The notes under the pieces were generated by a model. It worked only from the letters and a program-made list of their open reading frames with translations, did no database searches and was not told where the DNA came from. Shown here piece by piece: positions 9,509-17,957 of a stretch of DNA of 64,000 bases; the stretch's first letter is position 1; every line of letters begins with the position of its first letter. The stretch comes from Catenulispora sp. GP43 (lineage in GTDB: Bacteria; Actinomycetota; Actinomycetes; Streptomycetales; Catenulisporaceae): NCBI RefSeq assembly GCF_041260665.1, contig NZ_JBGCCT010000027.1, positions 62,001-126,000 on the forward strand. The letters run 5' to 3'. A program made the translations under genes and the position numbers.

Positions 9509-10436
9509 GCTCGTCCAGCCCCAGCAGCACCGCCCCGTGGATCGGCCGCTCGGTCGCCACGGTGAGCACCGCCCGCGGCGCCCGCTCGGCGAAGCGCCGC
9601 TCGATCCCGGCCGTCAGCAGCGGCTGCCGCGCCCGCAGCACCCCGCCGCCGAGCACCACCTCGACGTCGGAGTCCATCAGCTCCAGCCGGGCCAGCGCGG
9701 CGAACGCCCACGAGCACACCTCGTCGGCCAGCCGCTCCACGATCGACAGCGCCACTTCGTCGCCGAGTCCGGCGACCTCGAAGACCAGGGGCGCCAGCTC
9801 CCCGAACCGGTCGTCGGCGATCCGCCCGAAGTGGATCGACTCCACCAGCTCCGCCATCGACGCGCAGCCGAAGTACTCGGCCACCGCCTTGCGCAGCACG
9901 GTCGGCGCGCCGCGGCCGTCCTCGGCGCGCACCGCGTACCAGTGCGCGGTCTCGCCGATGCCCGGACCGCCGCCCCAGTCCCCGGAGACGATGCCGAGCG
10001 CCGGGAAGCGCGCGTGCGTGCCGTCCGGCGCGATGCCGACGCAGTTCATGCCCGCCCCGCAGACCACGGCCACACCCCAGGGCCGCGACGTCCCCGAGCG
10101 CATCAGCGCGAACGAGTCGTTGTCGACGATCGTGCGCTCGGCCCAGCCGCGCGCGGCGAACTCCGCGGCCAGCGCCTCGACCTCGACCGGGAAGTCCGCC
10201 CCGGCCACGTAGGCGGCCAGCAGTTCGGCCAGCGGCTCGTCCGCGGCCAGGCCCAGCTCGGCGCGGATCAGCGCCACGCCCTGCCCGGCCGCCGACACCG
10301 CCCCGGCCATGCCGTCCAGGTGCGGCGTGAAGCCGCCCACCTGCACACAGGCCAGGATGGTGCCGTCCGCCGCCGCCAGCGCCACCTCGGTCTTGCTGTT
10401 CCCGCCGTCGATCGCCAGGACGGCCGCCCGGGTCAC
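9495..10436 (-). CDS. BadF/BadG/BcrA/BcrD ATPase family sugar kinase (GlcNAc kinase-like)
   Basis: A 313-residue ASKHA-fold kinase. The phosphate-1 motif is AIDGGNSKTEVAL near residue 8, the phosphate-2 region is GVAVVCGAGMNCVG near 120, and the adenosine motif is VVLGGGVLRAR near 270. BadF-type members in this context phosphorylate N-acetylglucosamine or related sugars. The GTG start at 10436 overlaps the stop of the GH4 gene (GTGA), so the two are coupled. With GH4 it would form a route in which a sugar released from a phosphorylated or imported glycoside is phosphorylated. The exact sugar is not shown. Confidence 0.82.
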   Translation of the reverse strand: MTRAAVLAIDGGNSKTEVALAAADGTILACVQVGGFTPHLDGMAGAVSAAGQGVALIRAELGLAADEPLAELLAAYVAGADFPVEVEALAAEFAARGWAERTIVDNDSFALMRSGTSRPWGVAVVCGAGMNCVGIAPDGTHARFPALGIVSGDWGGGPGIGETAHWYAVRAEDGRGAPTVLRKAVAEYFGCASMAELVESIHFGRIADDRFGELAPLVFEVAGLGDEVALSIVERLADEVCSWAFAALARLELMDSDVEVVLGGGVLRARQPLLTAGIERRFAERAPRAVLTVATERPIHGAVLLGLDELARR

Positions 10437-11701
10437 GCCCACGGCAGGAAGTCGCGGTTCTTGGCGACCAGCGAGTCGGCCAGCTTGTCCGCCAGGTCCG
10501 CCTGGCCGACCAGGGGGTGCGCGAGCAGCGCGGTGCGGACCCGGTCCACCCCGCCCTTGATCGCCGCCTCCACGGCCAGCTCCTCGTAGGCGGAAACGTG
10601 TCCGATCAGGCCCCGATAGAGCGGCTCGATCGGCGTGCGCAGCGGCGCCGGGCGTACCCCCGAGGCGTCGACGATCGCGGGGACCTCGATCACCGCGTCG
10701 TCGGCCAGGAAGTCGAAGGTGCCGGCGTTGCGGACGTTGACGATCAGCTCCTCGCCGAGGTTCCCGTGCAGCGAGGCCAGCAGCTCGACCGCGGCCTCGG
10801 AGTAGAACGCACCGCCGCGCTTGCTCAGCGCCTCCGGCTTGGTGTCCAGCGTCGGGTCCGCGTACTGCGCCAGCAGTTCGGCCTCCACGGCCGCGACCGC
10901 CTTGGCCCGGTTCTCGCCCTTGGCGACCTGGTCGATCTGCTCCTTCACGACGATGTCGTGGGCGTAGAAGTAGCGCAGGTAGTAGGACGGGATCGCGTTG
11001 AGCCTGCTGATCAGCTCGGCCGGCAGCTCGATGTCGTGGGAGATCTCCTCCAGCGACTCGCTGAGGTACTTCGGCAGGAAGTCCTCGCCGTCCAGGTAGA
11101 AGCCGCGCTCCCAGGTCAGGTGGTTGAGACCGACGTGGTCGAGCTTGATCCGCGAGGGCTCCACCCCCAGGTGCGCGGCGGCGCGGCGCTGGAAGCCGAT
11201 GGCCACGTTGCACAGCCCGACGGCGCGGTGCCCGGCATCGAGCAGGGAGCGGGTGACGATGCCGACCGGGTTGGTGAAGTCGATGATCCAGGCCTGCGGT
11301 GCTATTCGCCGGACCCGCTCGGCGATGTCCAGCACCACCGGCACGGTCCGCAGCGCCTTGGCGAAGCCGCCGGCGCCGGTGGTCTCCTGGCCGACGCAGC
11401 AGAACTCCAGCGGGAAGCTCTCGTCCACGTTGCGGATCGCCTGCCCGCCGACCCGCAGCTGGATCAGCACGGCGTCCGCACCCTCGACACCGGACTCCAG
11501 CTCGGTGTGCGTGGTGACCACGCCGGGGTGCCCCTGCTTGGCGAAGATGCGGCGGGCCAGCCCGCCGATCAGCTCCACCCGGTCCGCGGCCGGGTCGATC
11601 AGCGCGAGCTCGGTGAGCGGCAGCGTGTCGCGCAGCCGCGCGAAACCGTCCACCAGCTCCGGGGTGTACGTCGACCCACCGCCCACAACGGCAAGTTTCA
11701 T
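10433..11701 (-). CDS. 6-phospho-beta-glucosidase, glycoside hydrolase family 4
   Basis: A 422-residue GH4 enzyme, the family that uses NAD+ and a divalent metal for an oxidation-elimination mechanism. The NAD-binding Rossmann motif is VVGGGSTYTPELVDG at residues 4-18. A metal/substrate segment VGLCNVAIGF follows FTNPVGIVTRSLL near 145-175, with the conserved Cys. It likely hydrolyses a 6-phospho-beta-glucoside such as cellobiose-6-P, or a related disaccharide. It sits between the ROK regulator (39 bp upstream) and the overlapping kinase, so the three probably form one transcript. Confidence 0.92.
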   Translation of the reverse strand: MKLAVVGGGSTYTPELVDGFARLRDTLPLTELALIDPAADRVELIGGLARRIFAKQGHPGVVTTHTELESGVEGADAVLIQLRVGGQAIRNVDESFPLEFCCVGQETTGAGGFAKALRTVPVVLDIAERVRRIAPQAWIIDFTNPVGIVTRSLLDAGHRAVGLCNVAIGFQRRAAAHLGVEPSRIKLDHVGLNHLTWERGFYLDGEDFLPKYLSESLEEISHDIELPAELISRLNAIPSYYLRYFYAHDIVVKEQIDQVAKGENRAKAVAAVEAELLAQYADPTLDTKPEALSKRGGAFYSEAAVELLASLHGNLGEELIVNVRNAGTFDFLADDAVIEVPAIVDASGVRPAPLRTPIEPLYRGLIGHVSAYEELAVEAAIKGGVDRVRTALLAHPLVGQADLADKLADSLVAKNRDFLPWA

Positions 11702-11740
11702 GTCAGGCTCCTGTCCCGGTCTAAATCGTCCATACGCGAG

Positions 11741-12922
11741 CTACACCCCGCGGTTGAAGAGGTCTTCGCGCACCGTCCGCAGCGCCGCGTGGATGGCTCC
11801 GGCCAGGACCGGGTTGCCCTCCACGGTGGACACCGCGAGCGTCGGGCGGGGGACCGCCACCGCGTGCAGCTCGTGCGTGATCAGGTCTTTGAGCAGGTCG
11901 CCGCCGGCGCGCAGGGTGCCGCCGGACAGGACGACGAGCGAGGGGTCCAGGACCGCCAGGACCGGGGCCAGCCCGCGCGCGGTGCGCTGGGCCAGGGTGG
12001 TCAGCATGGCCGTGTTGCCGGTCTCCACCGCGCGCCGCACGGCCTCGGAGTGGTCGTCGACGCGGATGCCGTGCTCGCGGGCCAGGTGCAGGACCGCCGG
12101 GCGGCCGGCGATGTTCTGGAAGGTGTTCTTCACCGGTTTGGTCGAGCTCATCAGCGGGTCCTGCGGATCCAGGGCGACCGGCATGTAGCCGATCTCGCCG
12201 GCCCCGCCGCTCGCGCCGCGCACGAACCTGCCGTCCTGCACGATCGCCAGCCCGATGCCGTTGCCCATCCAGAACACCACGAAGTCGTCGGCGCCTCGGG
12301 CCTGGCCCAGGTGCTGCTCGGCGATGGCGGCGAGGTTCACGTCGTTCTCCACCTCGACCCGCACGCCCAGCACCTCGCGCAGGCGGGCCAGGTTGCCGCC
12401 GTGCCAGCCGGGAAGGTCGCGGGCGAAGCCGAGCTGGCCGGTCTGCGGGTGCGGGGCGCCGGGGACGCCGATGACCACGTGCCGCACCGCCTCCGGGGCG
12501 ACCCCGGCGGCCTCGGCGGCGCCGTGCAGCGCGTCGCGCACGCGCTCCACGCTCCCGGCCGCGCTGCGGCCGACCACCGGCACCTCGAACTCGCCGGCCA
12601 CCTCGCCGGTCAGGTCGGCGACGGCGGCGGTGACCCGGGTGTGGGTGACGTCGACCCCGCCGGCGTGCCCGGCGGCCGGGTTCACGGCGTACAGCTGCGC
12701 GCTGGGTCCGGGGCCGCCGGCCGCGGTGCCGGCCGGGACGATCAGGTCGGCGGTCAGCAGCCGGTCGACCAGCTGGCTGGCGGTGGGCTTGGACAGCCCG
12801 GTCAGCGCTCCGATCCGGGTGCGGGTCAGCGGACCGTGCTCCAGGAGCAGCTCCAGGGCCGACCGGTCGTTGATCGACCGCAGAAGACGGGGGGTACCGG
12901 GGGTGGTGTCAGGATTGGCCAC
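11741..12922 (-). CDS. ROK family transcriptional regulator (NagC/XylR type)
   Basis: A 393-residue repressor with an N-terminal winged helix (about 15-75, GPLTRTRIGALTGLSKPTAS region) and a C-terminal ROK domain. The sugar-site segment GWHGGNLARLREVL and the NDVNLAAIAE motif lie near 165-205. The Cys-rich zinc motif common in ROK kinases is absent, so it is probably a regulator and not a kinase. A near-palindromic site TTAGGAAAGTTTACTAA sits 43 bp before its start. It most likely represses its own operon with GH4 and the sugar kinase until an intermediate sugar binds. Confidence 0.9.
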   Translation of the reverse strand: MANPDTTPGTPRLLRSINDRSALELLLEHGPLTRTRIGALTGLSKPTASQLVDRLLTADLIVPAGTAAGGPGPSAQLYAVNPAAGHAGGVDVTHTRVTAAVADLTGEVAGEFEVPVVGRSAAGSVERVRDALHGAAEAAGVAPEAVRHVVIGVPGAPHPQTGQLGFARDLPGWHGGNLARLREVLGVRVEVENDVNLAAIAEQHLGQARGADDFVVFWMGNGIGLAIVQDGRFVRGASGGAGEIGYMPVALDPQDPLMSSTKPVKNTFQNIAGRPAVLHLAREHGIRVDDHSEAVRRAVETGNTAMLTTLAQRTARGLAPVLAVLDPSLVVLSGGTLRAGGDLLKDLITHELHAVAVPRPTLAVSTVEGNPVLAGAIHAALRTVREDLFNRGV

Positions 12923-12965
12923 GGCGGCATTCTCCTCCCCGCTCCCTCGTGCCGGTCGGCAACTA

Positions 12966-12982
12966 TTAGGAAAGTTTACTAA
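12966..12982. promoter_or_regulatory. ROK-type operator
   Basis: TTAGGAAAGTTTACTAA is palindromic apart from one base pair in each arm and the central base. It resembles operators reported for ROK sugar regulators in Streptomyces, as I recall them. It lies just upstream of the ROK gene and is strikingly AT-rich for this genome. It probably overlaps the promoter of the ROK-GH4-kinase operon. Confidence 0.7.
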
Positions 12983-13016
12983 CGAAAAGGGAGGGTAGCG
13001 GTCCCGTCCCCGCTCG

Positions 13017-13430
13017 TCAAGAGTCTTCCCGCCGGGCGGCCCAGCCCGACCACTTCGCGACCGCCACTTCCACCGCGGGCCCCTGCGGGGGCGTCGCGCG
13101 GTACTGCGGGTACTTCCGCTGGAACGCGGTCAGTACCTCCGGCGCCAGAGGGCTGACGCGGGCGGTGCCGTCGGCGCGGGCCCACCACAAGGCGTTCCAG
13201 TCGGCGTCGTAGTGCTCCGCCAATAAGCAGACGTGCGGGTTCGCCGCGATGTTCCGCAACCGCTTCAGATCGGTGCTGCGCTTGGGCTTGTGGTCCACCA
13301 CGAGGGCCAGGCCGGCACCGGCCTCGGCGAAGACTACCGGCACCAGATGAGGGACGCCTGAGGCGTCCGCGGTGGCCAGGATCGCGTGCGGCTGCCGCAG
13401 GAAGAGGGCGCGGGCTTGTTCGGGGGTCAT
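13017..13430 (-). CDS. PPOX class F420-dependent oxidoreductase
   Basis: A 137-residue split-barrel flavin/F420-binding protein. The N-terminal strand pattern HAILATADASGVPHLVPVVFA (about 15-35) and the DHKPKRSTDLKRLRNIAANPHVCLL segment (48-72) match the TIGR03668 branch of the pyridoxamine-5-phosphate-oxidase-like superfamily. The basic KPKR patch would bind the cofactor phosphate. Members reduce unknown substrates with F420H2. It lies downstream of the maleylpyruvate isomerase-like gene on the same strand, 76 bp apart. Confidence 0.88.
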   Translation of the reverse strand: MTPEQARALFLRQPHAILATADASGVPHLVPVVFAEAGAGLALVVDHKPKRSTDLKRLRNIAANPHVCLLAEHYDADWNALWWARADGTARVSPLAPEVLTAFQRKYPQYRATPPQGPAVEVAVAKWSGWAARREDS

Positions 13431-13506
13431 GGCTCCGAGGGTAGGCAGGGTCCTGCGGGCGGCGCGGTCAGCGCGCCGCCCGGCCGCCCCCGGTCCCGGA
13501 ACGGGG

Positions 13507-14160
13507 CTAGAGCGCGGAGATCGAAGCCGGAGCGCGTTCGCTGCGGCTCAGCGCGCGCAGGACGTCGGTCGCGCCGTGCCGGCGCAGGGCGATGCGGGAC
13601 AGCAGGTCCACGACCGTCTCGACGGCGCGGGCCGGGAACTCCGGCGTCGGCAGTCCGACGCTGTAGGCGAGGTCGTCGGAGTGGACGATCAACTCCAGCA
13701 TCCGGCTGGTCACGAAGTCGTCGAGGGTGATCGACCACGGACCCCAGGTGGGGCGGCGCACCAGGCGGTCCGGTGCGGCCGGCAGGACGGTGCCCAACCC
13801 CTCGACGCACGCGGCGACCCGGGCGGCCAGAGCGGCCGGCCCGTCGGCTGCCTCCTGCTCGCCACCGGACCGGATGGCTTGGTTGAACGGCGTGTCGAGG
13901 TCCGAGCCGATCCAGCTGACCTGTTCGTAGTACTCGTGGATCGAGATGGCGGGTTCGGCGGGTACCGGCTCGGCCAGCACCGCGGGGATGAAGAAGACCT
14001 GCCCGGCCAGATGGCCTGCCAGCCCCTGGACGCTGAGCTTCGCCAGGGCCGATGGCTTGTCCCAGCCTTCTGCGACCTCTGGTGCGGCCAACAGCTTCGC
14101 TGCCGTGTCCGCCACGCTCAGGTAGAGATCCCTTGTCTGTGCCACCGTTGTCTGTGCCAC
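13507..14160 (-). CDS. Maleylpyruvate isomerase N-terminal/DinB-like protein (mycothiol-dependent type)
   Basis: A 217-residue helical protein of the DinB/mycothiol-dependent maleylpyruvate isomerase superfamily. A metal-site pattern is suggested by the spaced histidines GLAGHLAGQ (near 48), ISIHEYYEQ (near 74) and LELIVHSDDLA (near 160), where the last resembles the conserved HxxDL-type motif. Many actinomycete paralogues have unknown substrates and act as thiol S-transferases. Two tandem TGTCTGTGCCACCGT words overlap the 5' end, giving possible alternative starts close together. Confidence 0.75.
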   Translation of the reverse strand: MAQTTVAQTRDLYLSVADTAAKLLAAPEVAEGWDKPSALAKLSVQGLAGHLAGQVFFIPAVLAEPVPAEPAISIHEYYEQVSWIGSDLDTPFNQAIRSGGEQEAADGPAALAARVAACVEGLGTVLPAAPDRLVRRPTWGPWSITLDDFVTSRMLELIVHSDDLAYSVGLPTPEFPARAVETVVDLLSRIALRRHGATDVLRALSRSERAPASISAL

Positions 14161-14230
14161 CGTGCTGTCCCCAATCGCCGTCGCCGAGTTCCTGCGCGGT
14201 CAACCTCGCGGCGGGGGCGGGGCATTCCCC

Positions 14231-14866
14231 TCACAGCAGGCCCTGGGCCATCGCCTTCGTCACCGCCGCGGTGCGGTCGTCCACGCCGAGCTTGCCGAAC
14301 ACCCGGACCAGGTGGGTCTTCACCGTGGCCTCGCTGATGAACAGCTCGCGGCCGATCTCGGCGTTCGCCAGGCCGCGGGCGACCAGCGCCAGCACCTCGC
14401 GCTCGCGCGGGGTCAGCGGCGGCGCGGCGGGCGTGCGCATGCGGCTGACGAGCTTGGCGGCCACCGCCGGGGCCAGGACCGTCTCGCCGCGGGCGGCCAG
14501 CCGCACCGCCTCGGCCAGGTCCGCGCGCGGGGTGTCCTTCAGCAGGTAGCCGGTGGCCCCGGCCTCGACCGCCCGGACGATGTCGGCGTCGGTGTCGTAG
14601 GTGGTCAGGATCAGCACCTTGACGGCCGGGGCCGCGGCGGCCAGCCGGGCGGTGGCCTCGACCCCGTCCACGCCGGCCATCCGCAGGTCCATCAGCACCA
14701 CGTCCGGAGCCAGCTCCAGGGCCAGGCGCACGGCCTCGGCCCCGTCGGCGGCCTCGGCCACCACCTCCAGGTCCGGCTCGGCGGCCAGCATGCCGGTCAG
14801 CCCGGCGCGGACCACCGGGTGGTCGTCCACGATCAGGACACGGAGATTCCCGTCCCGCTCACTCAT
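14231..14866 (-). CDS. NarL/LuxR family response regulator
   Basis: A 211-residue response regulator. The receiver domain has acidic residues Asp14/Asp15 (VDDH) and the likely phosphoacceptor Asp60 (VVLMDLRM), with Lys near 105. The C-terminal LuxR-type HTH lies at about 146-205 (LTPREREVLALVARG and SEATVKTHL). The ATG at 14866 overlaps the end of the histidine kinase gene by 8 bp, so they are a cognate pair. It is the last gene of a four-gene ABC transporter/two-component operon and may regulate that operon. Confidence 0.94.
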   Translation of the reverse strand: MSERDGNLRVLIVDDHPVVRAGLTGMLAAEPDLEVVAEAADGAEAVRLALELAPDVVLMDLRMAGVDGVEATARLAAAAPAVKVLILTTYDTDADIVRAVEAGATGYLLKDTPRADLAEAVRLAARGETVLAPAVAAKLVSRMRTPAAPPLTPREREVLALVARGLANAEIGRELFISEATVKTHLVRVFGKLGVDDRTAAVTKAMAQGLL

Positions 14867-16148
14867 AGGGCACCTCCGCCTCGACGCGCGTCCCGGCACC
14901 GGGCGCGCTGGTGATCGTCAGCTCGCCGCCCACCTGCTCGACGCGCTCGCGCATGGAGCGCATGCCGAACCCGTCGCAGGGCGCCGCCGGCATCCCGACG
15001 CCGTCGTCCTCCACGGCCAGCGTCAGCCGGTCGGCGCCGTAGGTCAGCCACACCGTGGCCGACGCAGCCTGCGCGTGTTTGCGGATGTTGGCCAGCGCCT
15101 CCTGCGCCACCCGCAGTGTCACGACCTGCACGGTGGCGGTCAGTGTCCGCGGGGTCCCGCCGATGTCGACCGCGGTGGTCATGCCCAGTTCCTCGCCGAT
15201 CCGGGCCGCCGCGCGCCGCAGGGCCGCGTCCAGCGGGAGTCCGGCGGTCGGGTCGCCGCCGATGAGGGCCCTGGCCTCGGCCAGGTTCTCCCGGGCGGAG
15301 CGGGCGGCCAGGTCCAGCCGCTCCCGGGTGGTCGCGGGGTCGGTGTCCAGCGTCGCCTCGGCGGCCTGGATCAGCATCAGCAGGCTGGTGAAGCCCTGGG
15401 CGAGGGTGTCGTGGATCTCCCGGGCCAGCCGTTCGCGCTCCTCGCGCACGCCGGCCTCGTGGTGGGCCCGCTCCAGCTCGGCCCGGGTGGCCTCCAGCTC
15501 GCGGATCAGCGCGCCGCGCCGGTCGTGGTCGTTCAGCATCTCGCCGAAGAAGACCCCGATGAACAGGTTGAAGAACAGCGCGGCGCCGGCCGTCAGCCCC
15601 CAGGCGGCCGCGCTGCCGCCGGTGAGGCCGTCGCGCAGGGCGATCGGCAGGGTCAGGACCGCGGAGGCCACGGCCAGGAGCAGGATGCCCCGGGTCCGGA
15701 AACCGGTCAGCGGCGAGAACTGGGACAACACGACGCTGGCCAAGAAGACCAGGCTGATGTCGGCCCACACCAGGGCGAAGCACAGCGTGCACACGATCGC
15801 CAGGTGGTAGTACACGGCGCGCGGGCTGCCGCGGTCGAGCAGCCAGCGGTGCTGGAGCAGCAGGTAGGACGCCGACATCCCGGCGAGCGCGAAGTACAGC
15901 CAGACCGGCTTGTGCTCGATCGCGACCAGCAGGACCCCGACGGCCAGGCCGAAGTGCCATCCGATGGCCCACCACCGCGCGATGCGCTTCCAGGACTCGA
16001 AGGAGTCGCGGGCGTCCTGGGCGATGGTGTCGCTGACGGCGGAAGCGCCGGCGGCCGGCTTTTCGGCCGGGCCGCTGCACGCCGGGGTGCCGGACGCCGG
16101 GGCGTCGGACGGGCCCGCGGGCCCGTCCGACGTGTCGGGCTCGATCAC
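14859..16148 (-). CDS. Sensor histidine kinase, HPK7 (NarX/DesK-like)
   Basis: A 429-residue kinase with a Pro/Ala-rich N-terminus (1-45), about five or six membrane helices (58-205), a coiled segment, a HisKA_3 dimerisation domain with the phosphorylated His246 in AREIHDTLAQGF, and a C-terminal HATPase domain (EDDGVGM and GFGMRSMRER, about 365-400). The membrane sensor lacks a large external domain, as in DesK-like or intramembrane-sensing kinases. The GTG at 16148 overlaps the permease stop (GTGA). A longer in-frame extension runs inside the permease gene and is rejected as non-coding. Confidence 0.92.
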   Translation of the reverse strand: MIEPDTSDGPAGPSDAPASGTPACSGPAEKPAAGASAVSDTIAQDARDSFESWKRIARWWAIGWHFGLAVGVLLVAIEHKPVWLYFALAGMSASYLLLQHRWLLDRGSPRAVYYHLAIVCTLCFALVWADISLVFLASVVLSQFSPLTGFRTRGILLLAVASAVLTLPIALRDGLTGGSAAAWGLTAGAALFFNLFIGVFFGEMLNDHDRRGALIRELEATRAELERAHHEAGVREERERLAREIHDTLAQGFTSLLMLIQAAEATLDTDPATTRERLDLAARSARENLAEARALIGGDPTAGLPLDAALRRAAARIGEELGMTTAVDIGGTPRTLTATVQVVTLRVAQEALANIRKHAQAASATVWLTYGADRLTLAVEDDGVGMPAAPCDGFGMRSMRERVEQVGGELTITSAPGAGTRVEAEVPYE

Positions 16149-17026
16149 CCGTCGTCCCTTCCCCGCCACGTGAACGTCTTCAGGCACAGGACCAAGCCGA
16201 TCACACACCAGCCCGCCAGCACCAGGGCAAGCCGCTCGTGTTCCCAGGACCGGGCCGGTTCGGCGTACTTGAACGAGTCCGGCAGGAACACCGAGCGCAT
16301 CCCCTGGCACAGCCACTTGATGGGGAACGCCGCCCCGATCTCCTGGACCGCCTTGGGCAACTGCGAGAACAAGATGAACACCCCCGAGATGAACTGCAAC
16401 ACCATGATCGGCAGCCAGACGATCGCGCCGCCGTTCTCGGAGCGGATGAGCCCGCTCATCCCGATGCCCAGCAGGCTGCAGGCGGTGCAGCCGAGGATCA
16501 GCACCCAGGCGAAGGTGAACCAGCGCTCCGGCGAGGTCGGCAGGCTCAGCCCCATCACCGTCACCCCGACCAGCAGCATCACCGCGACCTGAGCGAGCGT
16601 CGCGGCCAGCACCGAGGCGACCTTGCCCAGGAAGTACGACGCGGCCGGCATCGGCGTGGTCCGCAGCCGCTTGAGCGCCTTGGTGTGGCGCTCCCCGGCC
16701 ACCTGGTACGCCAGGTTCTGCAGCGCGCCGTTGATGACGCACATACCGATCATCCCGGTCGCGTAGACCTGCTGGTACGTCGCGTCCGTCCCCTCGATCC
16801 GCCCCCGGAAGATCGACCCGAACAGCAGCAGCATCACCACCGGCACCGCGAAGGTGTAGATCAGCAGGCCGGTGTTGCGGGTCAGCTGCACCACCTCCAC
16901 GGCCATCCGCACCCGCCCGATCCGCCACACCTCGCGCAGCGTGGCACGCTGTCGTTCCAAGGCCTCAGTCGTCCCCTCCGCGGCCCCCGCCGTCTCGACT
17001 GTCTGCCCTGTCGCCATCGCGCTCAT
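16145..17026 (-). CDS. ABC-2 type transporter permease
   Basis: A 293-residue permease. It has a soluble N-terminus of about 45 residues and then roughly six membrane helices, starting at the TGLLIYTFAVPVVMLLLFG segment. The QNLAYQVAGERHTKALKRL stretch (about 115-133) is the cytoplasmic coupling region typical of ABC2_membrane proteins. It overlaps the ATPase gene upstream (ATGA) and the kinase gene downstream. The substrate is unknown; drug or lipid export is usual for this class. Confidence 0.92.
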   Translation of the reverse strand: MSAMATGQTVETAGAAEGTTEALERQRATLREVWRIGRVRMAVEVVQLTRNTGLLIYTFAVPVVMLLLFGSIFRGRIEGTDATYQQVYATGMIGMCVINGALQNLAYQVAGERHTKALKRLRTTPMPAASYFLGKVASVLAATLAQVAVMLLVGVTVMGLSLPTSPERWFTFAWVLILGCTACSLLGIGMSGLIRSENGGAIVWLPIMVLQFISGVFILFSQLPKAVQEIGAAFPIKWLCQGMRSVFLPDSFKYAEPARSWEHERLALVLAGWCVIGLVLCLKTFTWRGRDDG

Positions 17027-17877
17027 CGCGAACTCTCCTCCCGCGCCCCGATCAGCCCCAGGTAGATGTCCTCCAGCGACGGCCGCACCACCGACAGCCC
17101 CGGGATCTCGCCCCGGAACAGCGTCGACAGCTCAGCGACGAACCGCGTCGGCTCCGAGGTGCGCTGCTCGCAGCGGTGGCCGTCCTCCTCCCAGGTCACG
17201 ATCGCCTCGGCCCGGTCCCGGCCGCCGAGCCGGTCCGGCGCGTTCACCTCGACCAGCCGGCCCTCGGCCAGCACGCCGACCCGGTCGGCCAGCGCCTCGG
17301 CCTCCTCCAGGTAGTGCGTGGTGAGCAGGATCGTGGTCCCGGCGGTGCGCAGCGAGCGGATCAGCTCCCAGAACTGCCGGCGGGCGGCCGGGTCGAACCC
17401 GGTCGTCGGCTCGTCCAGGAACAGCAGCTCCGGGCCGCCGATGATGCCCAGGGCCACGTCCAGCCGCCGCCGCTGCCCGCCGGACAACCGCGAGGTGAGG
17501 GTGCGGGTCTGCTCGGTGAGCCCGACGGCCGCGATCACCTCGTCCGGGTCGCGGGGGGCCGGGTAGTAGGCGCCGAACTGCCGCACGGCCTCCCCGACCC
17601 GCAGCATGGTGAAGTCCTTGGCCTCCTGCAGCACGACCCCGATCCGGGCCCGCCACCGGTGGTCCGCCCGGGCCGGGTCCACGCCCAGCACCGACACCTC
17701 GCCCGCGTCGCGCCCCCGAAGCCCCTCCAGGATCTCCACGGCGGTGCTCTTGCCCGCGCCGTTCGGTCCCAGCAGCGCGAAGACCTCGCCGGCGGCGACG
17801 TCCAGATCGACGCCGGCGAGCGCCGCGGCGTCCCCGTAGTTCTTGCGCAGTCCCCTGACGCGCAGTGCTGTGGTCAT
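17023..17877 (-). CDS. ABC transporter ATP-binding protein (ABC-2/DrrA class)
   Basis: A 284-residue ATPase with Walker A GPNGAGKST (37-45), the Q-loop LQEAKDF, signature LSGGQRRRLDVA, Walker B LLFLDEPTTGFD and the H-loop TTHYLEE. A C-terminal extension past about 220 is typical of exporter ATPases of the DrrA/CcmA class. It is the first gene of the operon with the permease, kinase and response regulator. All junctions overlap by 4-8 bp, so stoichiometric translation is expected. Confidence 0.95.
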   Translation of the reverse strand: MTTALRVRGLRKNYGDAAALAGVDLDVAAGEVFALLGPNGAGKSTAVEILEGLRGRDAGEVSVLGVDPARADHRWRARIGVVLQEAKDFTMLRVGEAVRQFGAYYPAPRDPDEVIAAVGLTEQTRTLTSRLSGGQRRRLDVALGIIGGPELLFLDEPTTGFDPAARRQFWELIRSLRTAGTTILLTTHYLEEAEALADRVGVLAEGRLVEVNAPDRLGGRDRAEAIVTWEEDGHRCEQRTSEPTRFVAELSTLFRGEIPGLSVVRPSLEDIYLGLIGAREESSR

Positions 17878-17957
17878 GCCTCCACAGTGCCCGCCGGGGC
17901 GGTCCGGACATGAGGTGCTACCGGTTGAATCCGGGGGTCAACCGGTCGATGGACCCC

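Noticed and set aside
16149-16928. N-terminal extension of the histidine kinase frame inside the permease gene
   Set aside because: It overlaps a full permease gene, has no membrane-sensor character and would remove the GTGA junction at 16145-16148.
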